Assembly (NCBI RefSeq): GCF_000729995.1
Contig: NZ_JNFG01000202.1
Coordinates: 186,001-250,000, forward strand
DNA from: Caballeronia sordidicola
GTDB taxonomy: Bacteria; Pseudomonadota; Gammaproteobacteria; Burkholderiales; Burkholderiaceae
Length of the DNA stretch: 64,000 nt
Direction of reading: 5' to 3'
In this document: positions 55,036 to 63,718 of the stretch, one piece after another
Numbering within the stretch: the stretch's first letter is position 1
How the letters are laid out: each line of letters starts with the position of its first letter
Position numbers and translations under genes: made by a program
The notes under the pieces: model-generated
The model's database searches: none
Seen by the model: only the letters and a program-made list of their open reading frames with translations
What the model was told of the DNA's origin: nothing

Positions 55036-56343
55036 TCAATGACGAGATTCGCCGATCAGCGCGACCGAATCGAAGGCCCGCTGATTCGCCTGATGCCGCC
55101 GCATGACGAAGTACATCATCAGGCAGACGAAGGTGCCGAACAGCACGATCACGAATTGAATCGGCACGTCGAGCCAGACGAGCACGGCGTACAGGCACAA
55201 CATCACGAGCACCGAGAGGTTCTCGTTGAAATTTTGCACTGCAATAGAGTGACCCGCCGACAACAGCACGTGGCCGCGATGCTGCAGCAGCGCATTCATT
55301 GGCACCACGAAAAAGCCCGACAGGCCGCCTACGATCATCAGGAAGATATACGCGACGATCAGATACCCCGGGACGTGCATCCGGCCGAAATAGATGCCCC
55401 AGTGCACGGGGAACAGATGCTTCGAATAGAACGCGAGCAGCATGACCGCAACGCCCATCATGATGCCCACCGGCAACACGGAAAGCGACTTCTTCAGCGG
55501 CACGCGGGCGGCCGCAAGAATAGCGCCGACCGCCACGCCAACAGCGATGATCGCCTGCAAAATGGCGGCTTCCGACAACGACATGCCGAGCGAGACTTCC
55601 GCCCATTTGAGCACGATGAACTGCAGCGTCGCGCCCGCGCCCCAGAACAGCGTGGTCACGGCGAGCGAGATCTGGCCGAGCTTGTCGTGCCAGAGCGCGT
55701 TGAAACAATCGGCGAAATCGGTGATCAGTTTGATCGGGCGATGCTCCTGCTTCGGATAACGCGCGCCGGTGTCGGGAATCCGCAGGTTGAAGAGGGCCGC
55801 GACAATGTACATAAACACGATCACGAGCATCGCGCCTTCAGCAGGGGTATCGACCTTCGGGATATGCAGTTGGAGAATGTGCGACGCAATGTGCGGACTG
55901 ATCAGCGCACCGCCCATGACGGTGCCGAGAATAATCGATCCCACCGTGGTGCCCTCGATCCAGCCGTTCGCCGCGACCAGGCGGTCGGCTGGCAAGAGCT
56001 CGGTGAGAATGCCGTATTTGGCGGGCGAATACGCAGCGGCGCCGAATCCGACAATGCCGTAGGCGAGCAACGGATGCGCACCGACCAGCATCGTCAGGCA
56101 GCCGACGACCTTGATCGAGTTGGTGACGAACATCACGTGGCCCTTCGGTCTCGAGTCTGCAAAGGCACCAACGAAAGCGGCCAGAACAACGTATGACAGC
56201 ACAAAAAACAGCTTGAGCAGCGGTGTCATCCAGTTCGGTGCGTGAAGATCTTTCAGCAGGGCGATCGCAGCGATCAGAAGGGCATTGTCGGCCAGCGACG
56301 AGAAAAACTGCGCGGCCATGATGGTGTAAAAACCTTTTTTCAT
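55036..56343 (-). CDS. lplT: LplT-like lysophospholipid transporter (paralog 2)
   Basis: 435 residues starting MKKGFYTIMAAQFFSSLADN. Same family and layout as the gene at 1531-2829, sharing stretches such as ADNALLIAAIA, VGAFAD and AAYSPAKYGILTELLP. This copy lies in the lplT-alr-radA neighbourhood common to Burkholderia, so it is probably the original. Transports lysophospholipids inward for reacylation. No acyltransferase (Aas) domain is fused or adjacent. It is 134 bases upstream of thiM and same strand. Confidence 0.88.
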   Translation of the reverse strand: MKKGFYTIMAAQFFSSLADNALLIAAIALLKDLHAPNWMTPLLKLFFVLSYVVLAAFVGAFADSRPKGHVMFVTNSIKVVGCLTMLVGAHPLLAYGIVGFGAAAYSPAKYGILTELLPADRLVAANGWIEGTTVGSIILGTVMGGALISPHIASHILQLHIPKVDTPAEGAMLVIVFMYIVAALFNLRIPDTGARYPKQEHRPIKLITDFADCFNALWHDKLGQISLAVTTLFWGAGATLQFIVLKWAEVSLGMSLSEAAILQAIIAVGVAVGAILAAARVPLKKSLSVLPVGIMMGVAVMLLAFYSKHLFPVHWGIYFGRMHVPGYLIVAYIFLMIVGGLSGFFVVPMNALLQHRGHVLLSAGHSIAVQNFNENLSVLVMLCLYAVLVWLDVPIQFVIVLFGTFVCLMMYFVMRRHQANQRAFDSVALIGESRH

Positions 56344-56857
56344 CTGATCCGATGCTAGTCCGCACTGCGGGTAATCCGCCCCGTTCGCACACGGCGCGCT
56401 CGTCGCTCGCGTCCGGCTTTGCGCTCAGGCTCCCGTTCAGGCATTTTCTGTTCGAAATGGGTTGTGTGCACGGCTTTATAACACGAAAATAGGCGCATTC
56501 TGACTAGCAGTAACGTGCATGACAATTCGCGGACGTTCCGGCCCGAACGTCACCGGTCTGCAAGGCGCCGATAAGACATTGATTCGGGTACTGATTCATC
56601 TATTGGCTCGCCAAATCGGTTATTTTCGAATTTATCACCGTGTGCACGGTCTCTTACTGAGTGGCCATCATATGCAATGATCAATCGGCGGCGGATCTTC
56701 CCCAAGCGGCCGGTATCGTTTTAGAGAGGTCATGAATAGGGCACGATCGGCTGCTTCCGTGCCGGGTAAGAAACGCAGCCATTCGGCGAGCCTTCCGGCA
56801 ACCGTCACGCTGCGCTCCGCTCTTGCATAATCACCTCTCTTTCCAACTGAACTTCCC
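56344..56857. other. Divergent intergenic region lplT / alr, 514 bp
   Basis: Promoters for lplT (minus) and alr (plus). It also contains the doubtful small minus-strand frame at 56668-56859. An AT-rich patch (about 56605-56640) could be promoter DNA. No terminator or repeat seen. Confidence 0.5.
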
Positions 56858-56859
56858 AT
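56668..56859 (-). CDS. Doubtful small ORF beside alr
   Basis: 63 residues from ATG 56859 (MGSSVGKRGDYARAERS), ending CHI-like DPPPIDHCI. Its composition (VAGRLAEWLRFLPGTEAADR) looks protein-like, but no ribosome site is seen before the ATG and the start overlaps the alr start by two bases head-to-head. I do not recognise it. It would have to be conserved in related genomes to be believed. Confidence 0.25.
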   Translation of the reverse strand: MGSSVGKRGDYARAERSVTVAGRLAEWLRFLPGTEAADRALFMTSLKRYRPLGEDPPPIDHCI

Positions 56860-57928
56860 GCCGCGCCCGATATCCGCCACCATCCACACCGCTGCACTTG
56901 CCAGCAATCTCGCCGTCGCACGCCGTCACGCGCCGAAATCCAAGATATGGGCTGTGGTCAAGGCCAATGCATATGGCCATGGCGTGGCGCGAGCGTTCCC
57001 TGGATTGCGCGCAACCGACGGTTTTGGTCTGCTCGACCTCGAAGAAGCGGTCAAGTTGCGTGAGTTGGGCTGGGCCGGTCCTATCTTGCTGCTGGAAGGT
57101 TTTTTCCGTCCGACTGATATCGACGTCATCGATCGTTACAGCCTGACCACGGCCGTGCATTGCGATGAGCAGTTGCGGATGCTCGAAATGGCGCGGCTAT
57201 CGAAGCCGGTCAATATCCAGCTGAAAATGAACAGCGGCATGAACCGGCTCGGTTATACGCCTGAGCGCTTTCGGGCCGCGTGGGAACGCGCGCGGGCTGT
57301 GCAGGGCGTGGGCCAGATCACGCTGATGACCCATTTCTCCGATGCCGACGGTCCGCGCGGCATCGATCATCAACTCGAAGCGTTCGAGCGTGGTGCCGAA
57401 GGCATCGCGGGCGCGCGCAGTCTTTCCAACTCCGCGGCGACGCTCTGGCATGCAGCCGCGCATTTCGACTGGGTGCGGCCCGGCATCATCTTGTATGGCG
57501 CGTCGCCGTCAGGCAAAACGGCCGATATCGCTACGACCGGATTGCGTCCGGCCATGACGCTTGCGTCCGAGTTGATCGGTGTGCAGAGAGTGCCCGCGGG
57601 TCACTCGATCGGCTACGGTTCCGTGTTCTCGTCCACAGGTCCTATGCGGATCGGCGTAGTGGCTTGCGGTTACGCGGACGGTTATCCTCGATGTGCGCCC
57701 GAAGGCACGCCAGTTATTGTCGATGGCGTGACGACGCGGATTGTCGGCCGGGTGTCCATGGACATGCTGACGGTTGACCTGACGCCGGTCCCAACTGCTG
57801 GGATCGGGGCCCACGTGGAGTTGTGGGGCACGAAGCTACCGATCGACGATGTCGCGGCGGCGTGCGGCACGATTGGATATGAGTTGATGTGCGCGGTAGC
57901 GCCGCGCGTACCAATGCGCGCGGAATAA
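56858..57928 (+). CDS. alr: Alanine racemase
   Basis: 356 residues, short end of the family range. It makes D-alanine for peptidoglycan. The PLP lysine is K35 in VVKANAYGHGVARA; the catalytic Tyr lies in PAGHSIGYGSVFSS; other family stretches are KMNSGMNRLGYTPERF, THFSDADGPRG, and GRVSMDMLTVDL. The Pfam N- and C-terminal domains are complete. It is divergent from lplT and followed 43 bases later by radA, probably cotranscribed. Confidence 0.96.
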   Translation: MPRPISATIHTAALASNLAVARRHAPKSKIWAVVKANAYGHGVARAFPGLRATDGFGLLDLEEAVKLRELGWAGPILLLEGFFRPTDIDVIDRYSLTTAVHCDEQLRMLEMARLSKPVNIQLKMNSGMNRLGYTPERFRAAWERARAVQGVGQITLMTHFSDADGPRGIDHQLEAFERGAEGIAGARSLSNSAATLWHAAAHFDWVRPGIILYGASPSGKTADIATTGLRPAMTLASELIGVQRVPAGHSIGYGSVFSSTGPMRIGVVACGYADGYPRCAPEGTPVIVDGVTTRIVGRVSMDMLTVDLTPVPTAGIGAHVELWGTKLPIDDVAAACGTIGYELMCAVAPRVPMRAE

Positions 57929-57971
57929 AACGTGTTGTTCGAGTAGATAACGACGGAATTCAGGAAGGCGA

Positions 57972-59360
57972 GTGGCGAAAGTAGCGAAGGTCAAGACACT
58001 ATACGTATGCAGTGACTGCGGCGGTCAGGCGCCGAAATGGCAAGGTCAATGTCCCGCTTGCGGCGCGTGGAACACGCTGGTCGAGTCGGTGGCGGAGTCG
58101 CCCTCGGCGCATCGCTTTCAAGCACTCGCGAAGACCTCTCCGGTGCAGCGCTTGTCAGAGATCGAAGCGTCGGACGTGCCGCGCTTTACCACGGGTATTG
58201 GTGAATTCGACCGGGTGCTGGGCGGTGGCCTGGTGGCCGGCGGCGTGGTGCTGATCGGCGGCGATCCGGGCATCGGAAAATCCACGCTGTTGCTGCAATC
58301 GCTGGCGGAAATTGCCCGCGAGCGGCCCGCGCTTTATATCAGCGGCGAAGAGTCCGGTGCGCAAATCGCGTTGCGCGCGCAACGGCTGGGCCTTCTCGGC
58401 GATTCCGGCAACGCAGCGCCCGATTTGCGCTTGCTGGCGGAAATCCAGCTCGAGCGAATCCAGGCAACGATCGATACCGAGCGGCCGGAAGTGGCGGTCA
58501 TCGATTCAATTCAAACTGTTTATTCCGAAGCGCTGACTTCCGCGCCGGGTTCTGTTGCGCAAGTGCGCGAATGCGCGGCGCAGCTTACCCGCATTGCGAA
58601 GCAGACGGGCACAGCAATCATTATGGTCGGCCACGTGACCAAGGAAGGTAATCTCGCCGGGCCGCGCGTGCTTGAACACATCGTGGATACGGTGCTGTAT
58701 TTCGAAGGCGACACCCACTCATCGTTCCGGCTCGTGCGCGCGTTCAAGAACCGCTTCGGCGCGGTGAACGAGCTTGGCGTATTCGCGATGACCGAGCGCG
58801 GTTTGCGTGGCGTAGCGAATCCGTCGGCGCTGTTTTTATCGCAGCATGAGCAGAGCGTTCCAGGTTCGTGCGTGCTGGTGACGCAGGAAGGTTCGCGGCC
58901 GTTATTGGTGGAAGTGCAGGCGCTTGTCGATACCGCGCATGTCCCGAATCCGCGCCGTTTAGCCGTAGGGCTGGAGCAGAACCGGCTTGCATTGCTGCTG
59001 GCCGTGTTGCATCGGCATGCGGGCATTGCGTGCTTCGATCAGGACGTATTCCTGAACGCCGTGGGCGGCGTGAAGATCACGGAACCTGCGGCCGATCTGG
59101 CTGTATTGCTCGCCATCCACTCGTCGATGCGTAACAAGGCGCTGCCCAAGGGTCTGATCGTGTTCGGCGAAGTCGGGCTGGCAGGTGAAATCAGGCCATC
59201 GCCGCGGGGTCAGGATCGGCTGAAGGAGGCCGCAAAACTGGGCTTCTCGATCGCGCTGATTCCAAAGGCGAATGCGCCGAAGCAACCTATCGAAGGGCTC
59301 GAAGTGATCGCGGTCGACCGGATTGAAGAGGCGATCGATCGCGTGCGGTCGCTGGCCTGA
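57972..59360 (+). CDS. radA: DNA repair protein RadA/Sms
   Basis: 462 residues from GTG 57972, with AGGAAGG 3 bases upstream. RadA helps branch migration in recombination. It has the zinc finger CSDCGGQAPKWQGQCPACGA, Walker A IGGDPGIGKSTLLL (about residue 95), the RadA motif KNRFGAVNELGVF, and a C-terminal Lon-type protease-like domain (NPRRLAVGLEQNRLALLLAV, KALPKGLIVFGEVGLAGEIR). Follows alr on the same strand. Confidence 0.97.
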   Translation: MAKVAKVKTLYVCSDCGGQAPKWQGQCPACGAWNTLVESVAESPSAHRFQALAKTSPVQRLSEIEASDVPRFTTGIGEFDRVLGGGLVAGGVVLIGGDPGIGKSTLLLQSLAEIARERPALYISGEESGAQIALRAQRLGLLGDSGNAAPDLRLLAEIQLERIQATIDTERPEVAVIDSIQTVYSEALTSAPGSVAQVRECAAQLTRIAKQTGTAIIMVGHVTKEGNLAGPRVLEHIVDTVLYFEGDTHSSFRLVRAFKNRFGAVNELGVFAMTERGLRGVANPSALFLSQHEQSVPGSCVLVTQEGSRPLLVEVQALVDTAHVPNPRRLAVGLEQNRLALLLAVLHRHAGIACFDQDVFLNAVGGVKITEPAADLAVLLAIHSSMRNKALPKGLIVFGEVGLAGEIRPSPRGQDRLKEAAKLGFSIALIPKANAPKQPIEGLEVIAVDRIEEAIDRVRSLA

Positions 59361-59519
59361 AGCGTTTCGTGACCGCGCTGCGATCTTGGCGTTGATCGGT
59401 CCCTTAGTAATGTCGTGTAAAAAACTGCGAGGTTCGTGTAACCCACGCGGGGCGTGCTTTTTCTATCCTTGTATCGCGACAAACCCGGATACGAGCGGAA
59501 AAGGAAAAAGGACCACGCC

Positions 59520-59783
59520 TTGAAACACGCAGATCAAACTTTGTCTCGCCCTTCTTTTCATATGCGCGGCTGCCGAGTGTCGGCACCCATCCAGCAGCCA
59601 TGGGGCGGCGGGTGCCGGATCGTCGAGTGGATCGACGCCGAGGGGCAGATATCACGCCGTGTAGTCGCCGAAGACGTGACCGAAGATGAGGTCGTAGCGA
59701 CCATTCGGCGCCACGTGACGGGACGCAAACACGTACTCGTCGACGACGAAGGAATGCCGCGGCAGACGCTGCCCCGGCGCTAG
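59520..59783 (+). CDS. DUF2866-like small protein
   Basis: 87 residues from TTG 59520 (LKHADQTLSRPSFHMRGCRV), supported by AAGGA 8 bases upstream; Met14 of the same frame is an alternative. The core MRGCRVSAPIQQPWGGGCRI and VEWIDAEGQISRRVVAEDVT resemble DUF2866, a small Burkholderia family of unknown function. It ends with a basic tail (MPRQTLPRR). Located between radA and a convergent ABC-F gene; no promoter seen. Confidence 0.7.
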   Translation: MKHADQTLSRPSFHMRGCRVSAPIQQPWGGGCRIVEWIDAEGQISRRVVAEDVTEDEVVATIRRHVTGRKHVLVDDEGMPRQTLPRR

Positions 59784-59804
59784 ACCGGGCAGATCAGCGG
59801 GCTT

Positions 59805-61742
59805 TCAGCCGATCTGTTCCAGTTCCTCGTGCGCCTCGAGCCATTGCGCTTCGAGCGCTTCCAGTTGACCGTTCACATCGGCCTGACGGCGGATCGATTC
59901 CGTGAGCTTGGCCTTCATGGCAGGCTCGTAACTGGCGGCGTCGGCCACGAAAATATCAAGCTGCCCTTTCTCGGCATTCAGCTTGTCCATCTCCTTCTCG
60001 ATCTTAGAAATCCGCGATTGCAGCGGCTTTTTCAAATGCGAGAGTTTCTGCCGCTCTTGTGCCTCTAGGCGACGCTGCTCCTTGCGGTTCTGCCCCGATT
60101 CCAGCGAATCATCAGTTGAACTACTGCCGGCCATCTCCTTGGCCGCTGCCCGCTGCTCCGCCGCGTGCTGCAGCAGCCAGTCGCGATAATCGTCGAGATC
60201 GCCGTCGAACGGTTGCAGCCGGTGCTTTGCCACGAGCATGAAATTATCGGTGGTAGCACGCAGCAAATGGCGGTCGTGCGACACCAGGATTAATGTGCCT
60301 TCGAACTGCGCGAGCGCCATGGTCAGCGCGTGACGCGTTTCGAGATCCAGGTGGTTCGTCGGTTCGTCGAGCAGCAGCAAATTGGGCTTTTGCCAAATGA
60401 TCAGCGCAAGCGCGAGCCGGGCCTTTTCTCCTCCGGAAAACGGCGCGATCTTCGCGGTCGCCATTTCGCCGGAAAAATTGAAGCCGCCGAGGAAATCGCG
60501 TAATTCCTGTTCGCGTGTGTCGGGTGCGAGCCGGGCGACATGTTCCAGCGCGGAGTCCTGAGGACGCAGGGTTTCGAGCTGATGCTGCGCGAAATAGCCG
60601 ATACGCAAGCCCTTACCCTCGCGCACCGTGCCGCTCAACGCTTCAAGCGTGCCGGCCAACGTCTTGATGAGCGTCGATTTCCCCTGTCCGTTCGCACCCA
60701 GCAGGCCAATTCGCTGACCGTTCTGGATGGACAGTGTGACGCCTTCCACAATCGGTACTTCGCCGGCTTCTGTGTGATAACCGCAGCGCACGGCCTCCAT
60801 CACCATCATCGGGTTCGGCGCGGCATCGGGCTCGCGGAATTCGAAAGTGAACGGCGAAGAAGCATGTGCCGGTGCGATGATCTCCATCCGTTCCAGCGCC
60901 TTCACGCGGCTTTGCGCCTGCTTGGCCTTGGTCGCCTGCGCCTTGAAACGGTTGATGAAGCTTTGCAGGTGCTCAACCGTCTTCTGCTGCTTCACATACG
61001 CGCTTTGTTGCAACGCGATCTGCTGCGCGCGCAGGATCTCAAACTGGCTGTAATTGCCGCCGTAACGCTTGATTTGGCGGTTTTCCAGATGCAGCGTCAC
61101 GTTGCAGACCGAGTCGAGGAATTCGCGATCGTGCGAGATCACGATCAGCGTTCCCGGATAGCGATGCAGCCAGTCTTCCAGCCAGATGATCGCGTCGAGA
61201 TCCAGGTGGTTCGTGGGTTCGTCCAGCAGCAGCAGGTCCGAGCGGCACATCAGCGCTTGCGCCAGATTCAGGCGCATGCGCCAGCCGCCGGAGAAGCTGG
61301 TCACCGGTTCCTTTGTTTGCGCGAGCGTGAAGCCCAGGCCGATCAGCAGCGTCTCGGCGCGAGCGGGCGCGGTGTAACCGTCGGCGTCGGCGAAAGCGGC
61401 GTGCGCGTCGGCTTCAGCGGCGCCGTCGTGAGCCGCCGATGCCGCCGCAATCCGCGCTTCGATGCGCCGTAATTGCGTGTCGCCGTCGAGCGTGTAGTCG
61501 AGCGCGGTGCGGTCCACGGCCGGCGTTTCCTGTGCGACGTGCGCGATTTGCCACGACGGCGGCATCGAAAAATCGCCGCCGTCAGCGTGCAAGTCGCCGC
61601 GCAGCACTGAGAAGAGCGTGGACTTGCCCGCGCCGTTAGCGCCGATGAGCCCCGCCTTTTCGCCAGGATTGAGCGCGAACGTGGTCTGTTCGAAGAGCGG
61701 CTTGGTGCCGCGGGCAAGGCTGAACTGGTTGAAACGAATCAC
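59805..61742 (-). CDS. ABC-F family ATPase (YheS/Uup-type)
   Basis: 645 residues, two ATPase domains and no membrane part. Walker A: GLIGANGAGKSTLFSVLRGD and GLLGANGQGKSTLIKTLAGT. Signature and Walker B: FSGGWRMRLNLAQAL, LLLLDEPTNHLDLDAI; FSGGEKARLALALI, LLLLDEPTNHLDLETR. The linker after the first domain (YVKQQKTVEHLQSFINRFKA) is the P-site tRNA interaction motif region. The C-terminal 100 residues form a coiled coil (SRISKIEKEMDKLNAEKGQL). The layout fits YheS. Acts on stalled ribosomes, by family inference. Confidence 0.93.
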   Translation of the reverse strand: MIRFNQFSLARGTKPLFEQTTFALNPGEKAGLIGANGAGKSTLFSVLRGDLHADGGDFSMPPSWQIAHVAQETPAVDRTALDYTLDGDTQLRRIEARIAAASAAHDGAAEADAHAAFADADGYTAPARAETLLIGLGFTLAQTKEPVTSFSGGWRMRLNLAQALMCRSDLLLLDEPTNHLDLDAIIWLEDWLHRYPGTLIVISHDREFLDSVCNVTLHLENRQIKRYGGNYSQFEILRAQQIALQQSAYVKQQKTVEHLQSFINRFKAQATKAKQAQSRVKALERMEIIAPAHASSPFTFEFREPDAAPNPMMVMEAVRCGYHTEAGEVPIVEGVTLSIQNGQRIGLLGANGQGKSTLIKTLAGTLEALSGTVREGKGLRIGYFAQHQLETLRPQDSALEHVARLAPDTREQELRDFLGGFNFSGEMATAKIAPFSGGEKARLALALIIWQKPNLLLLDEPTNHLDLETRHALTMALAQFEGTLILVSHDRHLLRATTDNFMLVAKHRLQPFDGDLDDYRDWLLQHAAEQRAAAKEMAGSSSTDDSLESGQNRKEQRRLEAQERQKLSHLKKPLQSRISKIEKEMDKLNAEKGQLDIFVADAASYEPAMKAKLTESIRRQADVNGQLEALEAQWLEAHEELEQIG

Positions 61743-61944
61743 GGCGTGGAAACCCAGGCAAGTACGGGAAAACGCTATTTTAGACCGGCACGGGTGCGCG
61801 CCGCCGGCTCATTGACTTGACTCGTGACTTTGGTGCGTGACGTTAGCGCGTGGTTGGCGCGTGTTTGCGCGCCGTTAGCCGTTCGGCCGAATGTTTTTTG
61901 ATCCCCGTTTCGCTTAGACTGGATTTTTTCAAGCGGAGCATCGA

Positions 61945-62424
61945 ATGAACCCTATCTACTCGTTTTCGGCGGAAACCCTGGGTGGCGAAACCGTCAGCAT
62001 GGAAAGCTATCAGGGCAAGGTGCTGTTGATCGTGAACACCGCTAGCGAGTGTGGATTCACGCCGCAGTACAAGGGTTTGCAGGAGCTGCACGTACGTTAC
62101 GCGGATCGCGGGTTTGCGGTGCTGGGTTTCCCGTGCAACCAGTTCGGCAAGCAGGAACCGGGCGACGCCGCTCAAATCGGCAGCTTTTGCGAACAGAACT
62201 ACGGCGTCACGTTTCCCATGTTTGCGAAGGTCGACGTGAACGGGGCGAACGCGCATCCGCTGTTCCGTTATCTGACCGAGGAAGCGCCGGGCGTGCTGGG
62301 GACCGAAGGCATCAAGTGGAACTTCACGAAGTTCCTGGTCGACAAGGAAGGCACCGTGATCACCCGGTTCGGCTCGGTAACGAAACCGGATGCGATTTCC
62401 AGCGATATCGAAAAGCTGCTCTGA
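61945..62424 (+). CDS. Glutathione peroxidase (Cys type)
   Basis: 159 residues. Peroxidatic Cys36 in NTASECGFTPQYKGLQELHV, catalytic Gln in FPCNQFGKQEPG and Trp-Asn in IKWNFTKFLVD. The resolving Cys is C87-like in FCEQNYGV. It reduces hydroperoxides using thioredoxin or glutathione. A stand-alone gene, followed on the same strand by a dehydratase remnant. Confidence 0.93.
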   Translation: MNPIYSFSAETLGGETVSMESYQGKVLLIVNTASECGFTPQYKGLQELHVRYADRGFAVLGFPCNQFGKQEPGDAAQIGSFCEQNYGVTFPMFAKVDVNGANAHPLFRYLTEEAPGVLGTEGIKWNFTKFLVDKEGTVITRFGSVTKPDAISSDIEKLL

Positions 62425-62497
62425 CGGCTGAATTCCACTATTGGGTTGGGTTTATCCGCGCAGGCATGTAGGCCACCGGTTGGGCTGAGGATCTTTC

Positions 62498-62770
62498 TTG
62501 CACATGTCGCCGGAAGCGGCGGCAGGCGGCCCGCTCGCGCTTGTGCAGACCGGCGACATGATCGAACTCGATGTCGACGCGCGCCGGCTGCATCTCGAAG
62601 TATCCGACGAGGAACTCGAACGGCGGTGTGCGTCGTGGACCAGGCCGGCGTCGCCCCTGCGCGGTTATGTGAAGCTCTACGTTGATCACGTGTTGCAGGC
62701 GGACGAGGGCGCGGATCTCGATTTTCTGGTTGGCGCGAGCGGCGCACCCGTGCCGCGAGACTCTCATTGA
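62498..62770 (+). pseudogene. C-terminal remnant of an IlvD/Edd dehydratase
   Basis: About 90 codons read HMSPEAAAGGPLALVQTG, EVSDEELERR and HVLQADEGADLDFLVG, the conserved end of sugar-acid or dihydroxy-acid dehydratases. The upstream 480 residues with the iron-sulfur Cys are absent; an in-frame TGA at 62486 and the glutathione peroxidase end precede it. The remnant keeps a normal end that overlaps the next start by 4 bases (TTGA). It looks like what is left after a 5' deletion of a dehydratase that once preceded the aldolase. Whether it is still translated cannot be told. Confidence 0.75.
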
Positions 62771-62796
62771 ACATTGAAGATCAGGCCCGACCCCAC

Positions 62797-63711
62797 ATGA
62801 CTTTAAACAACGACTCTTCGCCCGCCGGCATCTGGCCGGTCCTCTACGCCTATTTCGATGAACACAACCGGCTTGATCGTGAAGCCATGCGAGTGCAGGT
62901 CGAGAAGACCATATCCGCAGGTGCTCCCGGCATCGTGATACTCGGTCTTGCAACGGAGGTGCAGCGGTTGTCGCGCACAGAGCGTGAGCAGCTTGTGAAC
63001 TGGGCGTGCGAGGACATCGCATCTCGCGTGCCGCTGGCGGTCACCGTCACCGGCGATACAGTCCCGGAGCAGACCGAATTCGGCAACTGGGCCGTCGCGC
63101 ACGGCGCGCAATGGCTGATCCTGCAACCGCCGTCCACGCGTACCGAACCGGAGCGTTTTTACTTCGATTTCTTCGCCGCCGTGATGAACGGTTTAACGAA
63201 CACGGCCGGCGCGGGTATTCAAAACGCGCCCGAGTATCTGGGCGTCGGTTTGTCGCCGCAAGCGCTGGCCGAATTGGCTCAGCAATGCCCGAACTTCCGC
63301 TGGCTGAAAGGCGAGGGTGCGGCGACGGTGCTGCGTGCGACCATCGACTGCCTGGTGGCGGCCGGCAGCACCATGCCCGTCTTCAACGGGCGCGGCGGCC
63401 AGGAGTTGCTAGACAACTTGCGCGCCGGCTGCGCAGGCATGATCGTCGCGCCGGATAGCTTCGATCATCAGGTGGAAATCTATCAAGCCTTCGCGCACGA
63501 TCCGGCCGCGGCGCAACTGCACTATGAGGAGGTGTTGCCGGCGATTGTTTTCGTGATGCAGTCGCTCGATGCGCTCACCTGTTATGGCAAGCGCATCGCG
63601 GCATGGCGAATGGGGTTTGAAGTCCAGCACGATCGCGGCATTGCGCCGACTGCATTCGGCCTGGAATGCGCAAGACGATTCGCCGACAGCCTTGGACCGT
63701 ACGCGAATTAA
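62797..63711 (+). CDS. DapA/DHDPS-family aldolase or dehydratase
   Basis: 304 residues from ATG 62797 (MTLNNDSSPAGIWPVLYAYF); a TTG at 62767 (LNIEDQARPH) overlapping the remnant is an alternative. TIM-barrel class I aldolase family: AGAPGIVILGLATEVQRLSR (usual GTTGE replaced), LAVTVTGDTVPEQTEF, and the likely Schiff-base Lys in FRWLKGEGAATV. Such proteins cleave or dehydrate 2-keto-3-deoxy sugar acids, which fits the dehydratase remnant just upstream. The exact substrate is unknown. Convergent to a cardiolipin synthase gene. Confidence 0.82.
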   Translation: MTLNNDSSPAGIWPVLYAYFDEHNRLDREAMRVQVEKTISAGAPGIVILGLATEVQRLSRTEREQLVNWACEDIASRVPLAVTVTGDTVPEQTEFGNWAVAHGAQWLILQPPSTRTEPERFYFDFFAAVMNGLTNTAGAGIQNAPEYLGVGLSPQALAELAQQCPNFRWLKGEGAATVLRATIDCLVAAGSTMPVFNGRGGQELLDNLRAGCAGMIVAPDSFDHQVEIYQAFAHDPAAAQLHYEEVLPAIVFVMQSLDALTCYGKRIAAWRMGFEVQHDRGIAPTAFGLECARRFADSLGPYAN

Positions 63712-63718
63712 AACCGCG

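Noticed and set aside
54958..56196. 412-residue plus-strand frame rich in His/Glu/Arg
   Set aside because: Antisense shadow of the lplT copy at 55036-56343.
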